Shown here piece after piece: positions 17,335-26,210 of a stretch of DNA of 46,231 bases; the stretch's first letter is position 1, and each line of letters starts with the position of its first letter. The position numbers were made by a program, and so were the translations under genes. This DNA comes from Corynebacterium sp. (GTDB lineage: Bacteria > Actinomycetota > Actinomycetes > Mycobacteriales > Mycobacteriaceae), in the NCBI GenBank assembly GCA_030527885.1, contig JAUMZY010000016.1, positions 1 to 46,231 of the forward strand, read 5' to 3'. Under the pieces are notes generated by a model. It did no database searches. It was not told the DNA's origin and worked only from the letters and a program-made list of their open reading frames with translations.

Positions 17335-17886
17335 TTACCGCTCTGCTGCCCGCAGCAGCCGCAACGCAAGCAGCCACCCCGCAAGCTCCGCCTGCCACCC
17401 GGCGGCTTGCAGCCGCTGGCTCATGGCCTGCTTCGAAATGCCCAACTTCTGGGCCGCCTCAATCTGATTAAAACCCGACCGCATCAGACTCGTGGCCTGC
17501 CGGCCCTCCACCGTGCGTTTACCCAAGATGTGGCCAAGGAGACAGAACACGCCGGCGATGTCGTCCGCTATGTCTGGGTTGCTGGTCACCCCCACTTTGA
17601 CTGTGCCGGCGCGGGCTCTAGGCCCCATCGTTTTGATTGCGAGGCTGCGGGTGTCGTCGAAAAGCGAAGCAACGCCAATCGCCACCGCCCAATCCCCATG
17701 CGACAGCAATGCCATGGTGACGTCACAACAAGCATCCGCAGTTTTCAACACAGTGATGATGTTTTCCACCCCAATGATGTCAAACGGGCTCACCCCAGGC
17801 AACGTCGCTAACGCTTCGGCGGATTCCCGGACAAGTTCCGCACGGTGCCGATCATTACCACGATACCGTGCATATACCGCAAACAC
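17335..17886 (-). CDS. HTH-domain hypothetical protein
   Basis: A 183-residue protein whose C-terminal third has a convincing helix-turn-helix, FNQIEAAQKLGISKQAMSQR, followed by a helical tail. The N-terminal part (ESAEALATLPGVSPFD, HGDWAVAIGVASLFDD) resembles small SatD-like proteins of unknown function; this match is tentative. The GTG at 17886 follows GGAGGTT and begins 14 bases after the stop of the DedA-like gene, so the two are probably co-transcribed. DNA binding is inferred from the motif. Confidence 0.65.
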   Translation of the reverse strand: MFAVYARYRGNDRHRAELVRESAEALATLPGVSPFDIIGVENIITVLKTADACCDVTMALLSHGDWAVAIGVASLFDDTRSLAIKTMGPRARAGTVKVGVTSNPDIADDIAGVFCLLGHILGKRTVEGRQATSLMRSGFNQIEAAQKLGISKQAMSQRLQAAGWQAELAGWLLALRLLRAAER

Positions 17887-17900
17887 TTCAACCTCCAGTT

Positions 17901-18596
17901 TTAATCCTTGACCGGTAACTTCTTATCAAGAATGAGCCCAGTTATCCCCACACATGCTAACGCAACAGTCACTGCCATGATGGCGGGATCAGCCTTCCCC
18001 GTTAAGGTATTACCAAGGAAAACTGTAGCAATAGTACCCGGTGCAGAGCCGATCAACGTAGCCACCGTAAACCCCACCAACGGCACGGACGTCAACGCCG
18101 CCGCATAATTCAAAATAGAAAACGGCACCCCAGCAATCATGCGCAACGACGTCACCGCCAACCAACCCCGCGCCCGCAACCGTGAATTAATTCCCCGAAC
18201 CGCCGGATGCGTCAACCGCGGCGCCATCCAATCCCCTAAGAAATACCGCACCACACTGAGAGAAACCGCAGCAGAAACTGTGGTAGCACTCAACGCAACC
18301 ACAATGCCCAACCACGGCCCAAACAACACCCCAGAACTCAACGTCAAAATCGTCCGCGGAATCGGAAACTGCGTAATCACCACATAAACCCCAAGAAACA
18401 CCACCACAAACCACCCACCGGCCTGCGCTGCCCACGCACTCATCGTGGCCAAACTCGGCACCCGCACCGTCGCCACAATCACCACCACAGCAACAAGCAG
18501 CACCAACACCACACCTTGTTTCCACACCGGCCACCGGCGGATAGTCGCATACCCATCCGCCACCAACCCCGCCGTGAAGTCATACACAGTTCGCAC
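17901..18596 (-). CDS. TVP38/TMEM64 (DedA-like) membrane protein
   Basis: A 231-residue polytopic protein of the VTT/SNARE-associated family. Family features are the re-entrant segment QFPIPRTILTLSSGVLFGPW and the downstream RMIAGVPFSILNYAAALTSV. Related DedA/VTT proteins move lipids such as undecaprenyl phosphate between leaflets; that role is possible but unproven here. M. tuberculosis Rv1491c occupies the same position beside mutA (from memory). The GTG at 18596 is the first start; no strong ribosome site is visible. Confidence 0.85.
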   Translation of the reverse strand: MRTVYDFTAGLVADGYATIRRWPVWKQGVVLVLLVAVVVIVATVRVPSLATMSAWAAQAGGWFVVVFLGVYVVITQFPIPRTILTLSSGVLFGPWLGIVVALSATTVSAAVSLSVVRYFLGDWMAPRLTHPAVRGINSRLRARGWLAVTSLRMIAGVPFSILNYAAALTSVPLVGFTVATLIGSAPGTIATVFLGNTLTGKADPAIMAVTVALACVGITGLILDKKLPVKD

Positions 18597-18651
18597 ACCG
18601 AAAGCCTAGTCAAAGAAAAACACTTAAACCACAAAACCCGAGAGTGCAATA

Positions 18652-18714
18652 GGTCTAAACTGGTAGGTGGCTGAAAGCGCCACCCCTACCGGGTTGTGCC
18701 ATAGGCCACGGACC
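18652..18714 (+). promoter_or_regulatory. Structured element in the mutA leader
   Basis: A strong hairpin pairs GGTAG-GTGGC (18662-18671) with GCCAC-(CC)-CTACC (18679-18690), ten base pairs with a two-base bulge and a seven-base loop. It is followed by a small GTGCC/GGCCAC hairpin and flanked by a possible closing helix GGTC (18652-18655)/GACC (18711-18714). No T-run follows on either strand, so it is not an ordinary terminator. I see no B12 box, so it is not an evident cobalamin riboswitch. The strand is assumed from mutA; it could also belong to the divergent gene. Confidence 0.4.
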
Positions 18715-18742
18715 AAAATTTTATTCAACGTGTAACTTCCAC

Positions 18743-18763
18743 GATTCTGCTCACATCAGAATC
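18743..18763. repeat. Inverted repeat GATTCTG/CAGAATC in the mutA leader
   Basis: A perfect seven-base inverted repeat (18743-18749 and 18757-18763) with a seven-base spacer, 36 bases before the mutA start. It could be an RNA hairpin or an operator for a dimeric regulator. Confidence 0.45.
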
Positions 18764-18783
18764 ACGGAAACCTAACTTAAGGG

Positions 18784-18798
18784 GAGTGGGTCCCACTC
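18784..18798. promoter_or_regulatory. Perfect palindrome abutting the mutA start codon
   Basis: GAGTGGGTCCCACTC is a perfect 15-base palindrome around a central T and ends immediately before the GTG start of mutA. The ribosome site AAGGGGAG (18779-18786) overlaps its left arm. As RNA it would form a five- to six-base-pair hairpin hiding part of the ribosome site; as DNA it could be an operator. Confidence 0.5.
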
Positions 18799-20607
18799 GT
18801 GACTGACACACAAAACACTTTGATGGACAACTTCAACGACAAACAACAAGCCTGGTACAAGGCCGTAGCTGGCGTTTTCGCCCGCGTCCAGAAGAAAGAT
18901 GTCGCCGACATCCCCCTGGACATCTGGCAAAAACTCATCAAAACCACCTACGAAGGCATCCCCATCAACCCGCTCTACAACCGGGTAGATGAACTCGACG
19001 AAGCCGCCCTACCCGGAATCTTCCCCTACCGCCGCGGTGCTGCCGGCGTAGGCAAAGAAAACCACGGCTGGGGCGTCACCGAATCCTTCGACGCAAACTC
19101 CACCAACGAACAAGTACTCAACGCCCTATACAACGGCACCACCAACCTCGTCATCCAAGGCAACGCGGACATCAAAAAACTCCTCGACGGCGTCTACCTG
19201 TCCCTGTGCCCCGTGCGACTCTTCGCCGGCACCCGCACAGCCGACCAAACCACCGCCCTCTACGAAGTCCTCGACGCCCAAGACGAAACCCCACACCTCA
19301 TCGAACTCGGCGCAGCCCCGCTCACCTCAGCAATAGGCCGCGGCGCCACCGTCGACCTCGATACCGCCGTGGAATTCGCCAAAGGCGCAGTACAGCGCGA
19401 CAACGTCCGCGCCATCCTCGTCGACGCCGTCTCCTTCTCCAACCAAGGAGCCACCGATGCCGAAGAAATTGGCCTGGCCCTAGCGGCCGGTGTTGAATAC
19501 CTCCGCGTCCTCACCGACACTGGCTTTACCATCGAACAAGCGCTCGACCAACTATCCTTCCGGTTCGCCATCACCGACGAACAATTCGCCCAAATCGCCA
19601 AACTCCGGGCAGCCCGCCAACTCTGGGCCCGCGTCGCTGACATCGTCGGCGCCCCCGAACACGGCACCTGCCCTCAACACGCACTCACCGCACCAGTCAT
19701 GTTCACCCAACGAGACCCCTGGGTCAACATGCTGCGCTCCACCGTCGCCGCCTTCGCAGCCGGCGTCGGCGGCGCCACCGACGTAGAAGTACTACCCTTC
19801 GACTGGGCCATCCCCGGTGGACTACCAAAGACCTCACGACCCTTTGCCCACCGCATCGCCCGCAACACCAACCTGCTGCTACTCGAAGAATCCCACCTCG
19901 GGCACGTCATCGACCCCGGCGGCGGCTCCTACTTCATCGAAGCCTTCACCACCCAACTCGCCGACAAAGCCTGGGAAGTCTTCACCACCATCGAAGCCGA
20001 AGGCGGACTGCGCAAAGCCACCGAAACCGGCAGCGTCGCTAACCAGCTGGCGGAATCCCACGAAGCCCGGCGCAAAGACATCGCCCGGCGCATCAAAAAG
20101 ATCACCGCCATTAACGAATTCCCCAACCTGGCCGAAGCACCCCTACCCGCAGACCTGCGCGTAGAACCCAAATACGTGCGCCGCTGGGCCGCCGAATTCG
20201 AAGCACTCCGCAACCGCTCCGACGACCACATGGAAGTACGAGGCAAACGCCCCACCGCGGTACTCATCCCCCTCGGGCCACTCGCCAAGCACAACGTGCG
20301 CACCGGTTTTGCCACCAACCTCCTAGCTTCTGGTGGCATTGAAGTACTCAACCCCGGGCAAGTGGAACCCGGCAGCCCCGAATTCGCCGAAGCCGCCAAA
20401 TCCGCACCCATCGCGGTCATCTGCGGCACCGACCAGGAATACGACGCCAGCGGCGCCAAAGCCTGCGAAGCGCTCCGCGCCGCTGGCGTAGAAACCATCC
20501 TGCTCGCCGGATCCCCCGGACACGATTTCGAACCAGACGGATACCTCAATATGAAAATCGACGCAGCGGCAACCCTAGCCGCACTGCTCACGAAGTTGGG
20601 AGCATAA
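18799..20607 (+). CDS. mutA: Methylmalonyl-CoA mutase small (beta) subunit
   Basis: A 602-residue subunit of the heterodimeric adenosylcobalamin-dependent mutase interconverting succinyl-CoA and methylmalonyl-CoA. It has the TIM-barrel mutase fold (PYRRGAAGVGKENHGWGVTE, then ARNTNLLLLEESHLGHVIDP) and a degenerate C-terminal cobalamin-like domain: the DxHxxG motif is absent (CGTDQEYDASG instead), as expected for the non-catalytic subunit. The GTG at 18799 abuts a perfect palindrome. mutB starts three bases after its stop, so the two are translated together. Propionate or odd-chain metabolism is the likely context. Confidence 0.95.
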   Translation: MTDTQNTLMDNFNDKQQAWYKAVAGVFARVQKKDVADIPLDIWQKLIKTTYEGIPINPLYNRVDELDEAALPGIFPYRRGAAGVGKENHGWGVTESFDANSTNEQVLNALYNGTTNLVIQGNADIKKLLDGVYLSLCPVRLFAGTRTADQTTALYEVLDAQDETPHLIELGAAPLTSAIGRGATVDLDTAVEFAKGAVQRDNVRAILVDAVSFSNQGATDAEEIGLALAAGVEYLRVLTDTGFTIEQALDQLSFRFAITDEQFAQIAKLRAARQLWARVADIVGAPEHGTCPQHALTAPVMFTQRDPWVNMLRSTVAAFAAGVGGATDVEVLPFDWAIPGGLPKTSRPFAHRIARNTNLLLLEESHLGHVIDPGGGSYFIEAFTTQLADKAWEVFTTIEAEGGLRKATETGSVANQLAESHEARRKDIARRIKKITAINEFPNLAEAPLPADLRVEPKYVRRWAAEFEALRNRSDDHMEVRGKRPTAVLIPLGPLAKHNVRTGFATNLLASGGIEVLNPGQVEPGSPEFAEAAKSAPIAVICGTDQEYDASGAKACEALRAAGVETILLAGSPGHDFEPDGYLNMKIDAAATLAALLTKLGA

Positions 20608-20610
20608 GCC

Positions 20611-22824
20611 ATGAGCACCATCCCTAATTTTGCCGAATACTCTGCACAATCTGACAACACCCCCACGGACGCAGAAGTCACCAACCTGCGCAACCAAGTA
20701 TGGGAAACCCCCGAAGGAATCCACGTCCCCCGCGTCTTCGACCGGGCCGACCGCAACACCACCGTGGCGGCGGAACAACTCGACTCCTTCCCCGGCATGC
20801 CCCCGTTCATGCGTGGCCCCTATCCCACCATGTACACCAACCAACCCTGGACCATCCGCCAATACGCCGGATTCTCCACCGCCGCCGAATCCAACGCCTT
20901 CTACCGGCGTAACCTCGCCGCCGGCCAAAAAGGCCTCTCCGTGGCCTTCGACCTCGCCACCCACCGTGGTTACGATTCCGACAACGAGCGCGTCCTCGGC
21001 GACGTCGGCATGGCCGGTGTCGCCATCGACTCCATCCTGGATATGCGGCAACTCTTCGAAGGCATCGACCTCGGCAGCGTTTCCGTGTCCATGACCATGA
21101 ACGGCGCCGTTTTGCCCGTGCTGGCCCTCTACATTGTGGCCGCCGAAGAACAAGGCGTGCCCCCGGAGAAACTCGCCGGCACCATCCAAAACGACATCCT
21201 CAAAGAGTTCATGGTGCGGAACACCTACATTTACCCACCAAAACCCTCCATGCGGATCATCTCCAACATCTTCGAATACACCTCCATGAAGATGCCGCGC
21301 TTCAACTCCATCTCCATCTCCGGCTACCACATCCAAGAAGCCGGCGCCACGGCTGACCTGGAGCTGGCCTACACCCTGGCCGACGGTGTGGAATACATCC
21401 GCGCCGGGAAGGATGTGGGCTTGGATGTGGATAAGTTCGCCCCGCGGTTGTCCTTCTTCTGGGGCATTTCCATGTACACGTTCATGGAGATTGCCAAGTT
21501 GCGGGCCGGCCGGTTGTTGTGGAGTGAGCTGGTGGCCAAGTTTGGTCCGAAGAATCCAAAGTCGCAGTCGTTGCGGACGCACTCGCAGACCTCTGGTTGG
21601 TCGTTGACGGCGCAGGATGTGTTCAATAATGTGCCGCGTACGTGCATTGAGGCTATGGCGGCGACGCAGGGCCACACCCAGTCGTTGCACACCAATGCGT
21701 TGGATGAGGCATTGGCGTTGCCGACTGACTTTTCTGCCCGCATTGCCCGGAATACCCAGTTGCTGCTGCAACAGGAGTCGGGTACGGTGCGGCCGGTGGA
21801 TCCGTGGGCTGGCTCGTACTATATCGAGTGGTTGACGGAGCAGCTGGCGGAGCGGGCTCGGGCCCACATTGAAGAGGTGGAGGCTGCTGGCGGTATGGCG
21901 CAGGCCACTATTGAAGGCATTCCGAAGTTGCGCATCGAAGAATCAGCTGCTCGGACGCAGGCCCGGATTGACTCGGGCCGGCAGGCGCTGATTGGCGTGA
22001 ACAAGTATGTTGTGGCTGAAGATGAGCAGATTGAAGTGCTGAAGGTGGATAACACTAAGGTACGGGCGGAGCAGTTGGCCAAGTTGGAGAAGTTGCGTGC
22101 TGAGCGTGATGAGGAAGCCTGCCAGGCGGCGTTGGATGCACTCACCGCAGCGGCGGCAAAGACCGACAAAGAACCCGGTAATCTGGACGAGAACCTGCTG
22201 AAGTTGTCGGTGGATTGTGCCCGGGCGAAGGCTACGGTGGGGGAGATCTCCTACGCGCTCGAAAAGGTGTTCGGCCGCCATGAGGCGGAGATCCGTACTT
22301 TGTCTGGTGTGTATAAGGAAGAAGTAGGGAAGGAAGGCACTGTGAGTAACGTCGAAAAGGCTATTGCTTTGGCTGATGCTTTCGAGGCGGAAGAAGGCCG
22401 CCGTCCCCGCATTTACATCGCCAAGATGGGCCAAGACGGCCACGACCGCGGCCAGAAAGTGGTGGCTTCGGCCTACGCTGACCTGGGCATGGACGTTGAT
22501 GTGGGACCGCTGTTCCAAACGCCAGCTGAGGCTGCTCGGGCTGCGGTGGATTCCGACGTGCATGTGGTGGGTGTGTCGTCGCTGGCTGCTGGTCACCTCA
22601 CGTTGGTGCCCGCTCTGAAGGAGGAACTGGCTAAGCTAGGCCGGGAAGACATCATGATTGTGGTCGGCGGTGTTATTCCGCCGGGTGACTTCCAAGAGCT
22701 CTACGATGATGGGGCGGTGGCTATTTACCCACCCGGCACTGTTATCGCAGATTCTGCCAATGACATGTTGATGAAACTGTCCAAACAATTGGGCTTGGAC
22801 CTCGACAACCTGGTTACTGCTTAA
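20611..22824 (+). CDS. mutB: Methylmalonyl-CoA mutase large (alpha) subunit
   Basis: A 737-residue catalytic subunit. The N-terminal TIM barrel carries the substrate-binding block [20 protein letters not shown]. The C-terminal B12 domain has [10 protein letters not shown] (about residue 607-616), whose His coordinates cobalt. Length is normal. Codon use changes sharply within the gene near 21380-21420, from C-ending to G-ending. A terminator lies 17 bases after the stop, separating it from meaB. Confidence 0.97.
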   Translation: MSTIPNFAEYSAQSDNTPTDAEVTNLRNQVWETPEGIHVPRVFDRADRNTTVAAEQLDSFPGMPPFMRGPYPTMYTNQPWTIRQYAGFSTAAESNAFYRRNLAAGQKGLSVAFDLATHRGYDSDNERVLGDVGMAGVAIDSILDMRQLFEGIDLGSVSVSMTMNGAVLPVLALYIVAAEEQGVPPEKLAGTIQNDILKEFMVRNTYIYPPKPSMRIISNIFEYTSMKMPRFNSISISGYHIQEAGATADLELAYTLADGVEYIRAGKDVGLDVDKFAPRLSFFWGISMYTFMEIAKLRAGRLLWSELVAKFGPKNPKSQSLRTHSQTSGWSLTAQDVFNNVPRTCIEAMAATQGHTQSLHTNALDEALALPTDFSARIARNTQLLLQQESGTVRPVDPWAGSYYIEWLTEQLAERARAHIEEVEAAGGMAQATIEGIPKLRIEESAARTQARIDSGRQALIGVNKYVVAEDEQIEVLKVDNTKVRAEQLAKLEKLRAERDEEACQAALDALTAAAAKTDKEPGNLDENLLKLSVDCARAKATVGEISYALEKVFGRHEAEIRTLSGVYKEEVGKEGTVSNVEKAIALADAFEAEEGRRPRIYIAKMGQDGHDRGQKVVASAYADLGMDVDVGPLFQTPAEAARAAVDSDVHVVGVSSLAAGHLTLVPALKEELAKLGREDIMIVVGGVIPPGDFQELYDDGAVAIYPPGTVIADSANDMLMKLSKQLGLDLDNLVTA

Positions 22825-22840
22825 CGCGTAACGCATGACG

Positions 22841-22880
22841 CACCGGTCACTTGTTGCTGCACGTGGCCGGTGTTTATTTA
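22841..22880 (+). terminator. Terminator/attenuator between mutB and meaB
   Basis: CACCGGTCAC (22841-22850) pairs with GTGGCCGGTG (22863-22872) with one G-U pair and a 12-base loop, followed by TTTATTTA. It is a good intrinsic terminator, yet it ends only 13 bases before the meaB start, so meaB expression would depend on read-through or its own promoter. Confidence 0.75.
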
Positions 22881-22893
22881 CCTGGAGGAAATC

Positions 22894-23991
22894 ATGACCA
22901 TTGATGACCAATATCTAGAACACCACCTCGGTTCCCTCATGACCACCGCCGGCACTGATTTGGGGGACCAAACTGCCGTGCCGCCGGAAATTGTCAAACG
23001 CGCTCGTCGCCGCATTGACGTCGCTGAGCTTTTCGACGGCGTCCGCGCCGGCAGCCGCACCCACATTTCCCGCGCCATCACCCTTCTCGAATCCAGTGCC
23101 CCCGCGCACCGCGTTCTCGCCCAAGAACTCCTGGTCAAACTGCTGCCCTTCAGCGGTAATGCGTTGCGCGTGGGCATCACGGGGGTGCCTGGGGTGGGGA
23201 AGTCCACGTTCATTGAGGCGTTGGGCACCCAGCTGATTGCGGAGGGGCACAAGCTGGCCGTGTTGGCAATTGACCCATCATCCACCAAAACCCGAGGTTC
23301 TATCCTGGGGGATAAAACCCGCATGGCGAAGTTGGCGCGGGAGGATAATGCGTTCATCCGGCCGTCCCCGTCGGCCGGCACGCTGGGTGGGGTGGCGAAG
23401 GCCACCCGGGAATCCATGGTGGTGTTTGAAGCCGCTGGTTTTGATGTGATTCTGGTGGAAACCGTTGGCGTGGGGCAGTCAGAAGTGGCGGTGTCCCAAA
23501 TGGTGGATTGCTTCACATTCCTGGCGTTAGCGGGTGCCGGTGACCAACTGCAAGGCATTAAGAAAGGCATCCTAGAGATGGCGGACCTGGTGGCCATTAA
23601 TAAGGCGGATGGTCCAAACCTGAAGAGTGCGAAACGGGCCGCGCGGGAATTATCGGCAGCCATGCGGATGGTACGGCCGGATAATGCATCATGGCATCCG
23701 CCAACCATGATCATGTCCGCGGTGGAGCATGAAGGCATTGATACGTTCTGGCAACACGTACAGGAACACCATCAGGCTATGCTGGAATCCGGCCAGTTTG
23801 AACACAATCGGCGAGAGCAGCAAGTGCAATGGACATGGTCCATGGTGCATGAAACCCTGTTGCAGCGCCTGAATACCAACCCGGATGTGATTGACGCCCG
23901 CAAACTGGTGGAATCGCAACTGCGGCACGCACAAATTACTCCGACTCTCGCGGCGGAGAAAATCTTGGCGGCATTTGATAATGCAAACTAA
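22894..23991 (+). CDS. meaB: MeaB/ArgK GTPase, mutase chaperone
   Basis: A 365-residue G3E-family GTPase that loads and protects the methylmalonyl-CoA mutase cofactor. The P-loop GVPGVGKST is at about residues 94-102, the switch/Walker B region DPSSTKTRGSILGDKTRM and VETVGVGQSE follow, and NKAD gives base specificity. ATG 22894 is chosen because GGAGG lies just upstream; an upstream in-frame ATG at 22870 falls inside the preceding terminator. The 3' end overlaps the next gene by 11 bases. Confidence 0.95.
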   Translation: MTIDDQYLEHHLGSLMTTAGTDLGDQTAVPPEIVKRARRRIDVAELFDGVRAGSRTHISRAITLLESSAPAHRVLAQELLVKLLPFSGNALRVGITGVPGVGKSTFIEALGTQLIAEGHKLAVLAIDPSSTKTRGSILGDKTRMAKLAREDNAFIRPSPSAGTLGGVAKATRESMVVFEAAGFDVILVETVGVGQSEVAVSQMVDCFTFLALAGAGDQLQGIKKGILEMADLVAINKADGPNLKSAKRAARELSAAMRMVRPDNASWHPPTMIMSAVEHEGIDTFWQHVQEHHQAMLESGQFEHNRREQQVQWTWSMVHETLLQRLNTNPDVIDARKLVESQLRHAQITPTLAAEKILAAFDNAN

Positions 23992-24793
23992 AACTTCCAC
24001 TCTGGCAACAATCATTACGTTCGGGGCGGTGGCGTTGGGGGCAGTGGTGTGCGCCACGGATTCCAGTGCGTCCTGTCCCAATTGGCCTGGCTGTTACGTT
24101 GGGCAAATCACCCCGGCGGGGGATATTAACCCCATCATTGAATTCACCCACCGGGTGTTTTCGGCCTCCACGCTGCCGCTTCTGATCGTGGCGGGGGTTG
24201 TGTTGCGGAAGCACCCGAGCCGCAGAGTGCGCTGGCTGCCGTGGGTTGCGGCGCTGGGCGCCCTGGGGGCCGCCATTTTTGGGATGCTCATCATCAAGGT
24301 GGGGATCTCAGCCCCGGCGGCCATGATTGACCTGTGGTGTGCGCTCACAGCGTTGTGCGGCATCGTGATGGACACCGCGATGCTGCGGCCGGCGGGCGTA
24401 GAAAAGCAACCACCGTGGGTGGTGTATGAGCTGCTCGGCGGCCTGTTTCTGATGCACGGCCTGGGGGTGATTGCGGCTGGTAAGGGGTCGTACACCCGCT
24501 GCATGGGGTGGCCGTTGTGGTTCATGGCGGAAGCCGACAAGCTGCCGGCGGTGCAAGTGTTCCGGGTGGTGCTTGCTGTGATTTTGCTGGCAGGCTTGCT
24601 GTGGTTGGGGTACCGTACGAAACACCTCGGCCTGTTCGGTGTGCTGCTGGGCTGCGAATTGGCCATTGGCGTGGTCATTCATATGGCCGGGCTGAACGGA
24701 GTGTGGGGCTCGCTGTACGGGGTTACGGCGGTGGCGATCGTGACGGCGGTGGCGTGGGTTGCCGGCAAACTTTCAGGTTCTGCGGCGCAATAA
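23981..24793 (+). CDS. CtaA/Cox15-like heme-related membrane protein
   Basis: A 270-residue polytopic membrane protein. The N-terminal CPNWPGCYVGQITP followed by EFTHRVFSAS matches the paired-Cys loop and HR motif of heme A synthase (CtaA/Cox15), and a second half repeats the layout with several hydrophobic helices. CtaA proteins oxidise heme O to heme A for cytochrome oxidase, but corynebacteria usually encode ctaA beside ctaB, so this may be a paralog with another role. It starts inside the last codons of meaB (11-base overlap) and is presumably co-translated with it. Confidence 0.6.
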   Translation: MQTKTSTLATIITFGAVALGAVVCATDSSASCPNWPGCYVGQITPAGDINPIIEFTHRVFSASTLPLLIVAGVVLRKHPSRRVRWLPWVAALGALGAAIFGMLIIKVGISAPAAMIDLWCALTALCGIVMDTAMLRPAGVEKQPPWVVYELLGGLFLMHGLGVIAAGKGSYTRCMGWPLWFMAEADKLPAVQVFRVVLAVILLAGLLWLGYRTKHLGLFGVLLGCELAIGVVIHMAGLNGVWGSLYGVTAVAIVTAVAWVAGKLSGSAAQ

Positions 24794-24888
24794 CCAGGTT
24801 ATTTCTACGCAACTAGTATCTGTTCAAAAGTGATTCTCCAGGTTGGATGTGCACAATAAAACATGTCACCAACCAGTAAGGAGTAATC

Positions 24889-26025
24889 ATGAAAACCTCA
24901 AAGCGTATGACTCTCGCCATCGCCACAGTATCTGCCGCCCTCGCGCTCAGCGCCTGCAGCAAAACTGCCGACGCCATCAGCTATCCCAGCATCAGCCAAG
25001 TTGCCGCTACCACTATCACGGCCGCCGGCAGCTACGATGTCACCAGTGGCGTCACCGTGAACGCCCCTGCCGACGCCACCGTGGTGCTCAAACTCAAGGG
25101 TGCAACCTTGACGGAACCCATTGTTGTGGAGCAAGCAGGGGAGGTGGTGATTCAAGTGGAAGAAAACTCCAGCATCACAACCACCAGCGTCAACGCCATT
25201 GATGCCAAGAGCAACCTCACCATCGAAGGACCCGGCACCCTCACCATCAACTCCGACACCGAAGACGCCATCAACGTGGACCAAAATCTCACCGTCAACG
25301 GTACCAACCTCAACATCACCGCCGGCGACAAAGGGCTTAAAGCCAACCATGACCTGACCATTTCCGGTGGCGCCATCAACGTCAACAACTCCAACGAAGC
25401 TCTGGAAGCCCTCAACATCACCATTAACGATGGTGTGATCACCACGAGATCTACCGACGACGGCATTAATGCCTCCATTGACGACGACCTGGCGGACCAA
25501 AACGTTACACCATCCGTGAATATCAAGGGTGGAACCGTGACCGTGCGAGCCGATGGTGATGGTATCGACTCCAACGGTAACCTAACCATCAGTGGCGGTA
25601 CCACCACGGTCATTGGGCCCACCAGTATGGACAACGGCAGCTTTGACGCGGATGGTACCTTCAGCATTACCGGCGGCACCGTCGTAGGTATCGGCAACGG
25701 CGGTATGCCACAAACCCCAACCGTCGGCCAGGGCTGGATCTACCAGAACATTACGGTGAGCAACCAAGACCAAGTCAAGGTCACAGACAGTAGCAATGGC
25801 GAAGTGCTGAGTTTTACTGCGGATCAAGCCGCCACCGCACTGTTTGTCTCCACACCGACGATCACGGAGGGCCAAACCTACACCGTAACTAGCGGTAACA
25901 ACAGTGCCACCGTGGTGGCGGGGGAGAACGCTAACACCGGTATGCCTGGTATGAACCCTGGTTTAAGCGGCGGTAGCTCCAGCATCCTGCCGGACTTCAT
26001 CGGAAGCAGCAGCCGGCGGGCATAA
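24889..26025 (+). CDS. Lipoprotein with carbohydrate-binding beta-helix (DUF4353-like)
   Basis: A 378-residue lipoprotein. The signal peptide ends in the lipobox ALSAC, so Cys would be lipidated and the protein held on the cell surface. The body is a run of short repeats rich in Asn, Gly, Ser and Thr (NLTIEGPGTLTINSDTEDAI, NLTISGG...) typical of the Cthe_2159/DUF4353 beta-helix family that binds acidic polysaccharides. The C-terminus is Gly/Ser/Met rich. ATG 24889 follows an excellent AAGGAG. It is a single-gene unit ended by a strong terminator. Confidence 0.82.
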   Translation: MKTSKRMTLAIATVSAALALSACSKTADAISYPSISQVAATTITAAGSYDVTSGVTVNAPADATVVLKLKGATLTEPIVVEQAGEVVIQVEENSSITTTSVNAIDAKSNLTIEGPGTLTINSDTEDAINVDQNLTVNGTNLNITAGDKGLKANHDLTISGGAINVNNSNEALEALNITINDGVITTRSTDDGINASIDDDLADQNVTPSVNIKGGTVTVRADGDGIDSNGNLTISGGTTTVIGPTSMDNGSFDADGTFSITGGTVVGIGNGGMPQTPTVGQGWIYQNITVSNQDQVKVTDSSNGEVLSFTADQAATALFVSTPTITEGQTYTVTSGNNSATVVAGENANTGMPGMNPGLSGGSSSILPDFIGSSSRRA

Positions 26026-26044
26026 GAGAAAAACCTAAAAAGGG

Positions 26045-26076
26045 CGGATCACATGGAAACTGTGATCCGTTTTTAT
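26045..26076 (+). terminator. Strong terminator after the beta-helix lipoprotein
   Basis: CGGATCACA (26045-26053) and TGTGATCCG (26061-26069) form a perfect nine-pair stem with a seven-base loop, followed by TTTTTAT. This is the clearest intrinsic terminator in the window and marks the left limit of the accessory region. Confidence 0.9.
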
Positions 26077-26096
26077 ACTGTTAAGTTCATAAAAAC

Positions 26097-26208
26097 CTAC
26101 GGCGGGGTATCCTCTGGCGTTGGCTTGCCCCTGTTGACCCACTGGATAACGGCTGTAGTTTATAAAGCCTGATACTTGGACTAATAGTAGGGCTGTTGCC
26201 GGGCAAGT
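26097..26208 (+). pseudogene. Remnant of an ABC-exporter N-terminus
   Basis: About 110 bases align with the start of the intact ABC-exporter gene at 30813-30920 at roughly three quarters identity by eye, sharing TTGCCCCTG, GGATAACG and TAGGGCTGTTGCC. The translation LRRGILWRWLAPVDPLDNG parallels [20 protein letters not shown] two-base insertion (TA after GTAGTT) destroys the frame. It runs directly into the hsdM remnant. Confidence 0.7.
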
Positions 26209-26210
26209 TA

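Noticed and set aside
17346-17362. CTGCTGC/GCAGCAG hairpin as a terminator between the SPFH gene and the convergent HTH gene
   Set aside because: It lies within the coding 3' end of the HTH gene in a Leu/Arg/Ala-rich stretch and has no T-run.
18652-18798. Cobalamin riboswitch upstream of mutA
   Set aside because: Tempting because the enzyme uses adenosylcobalamin, but the conserved B12 box (GCCACTG-type core) and receptor elements are not visible.
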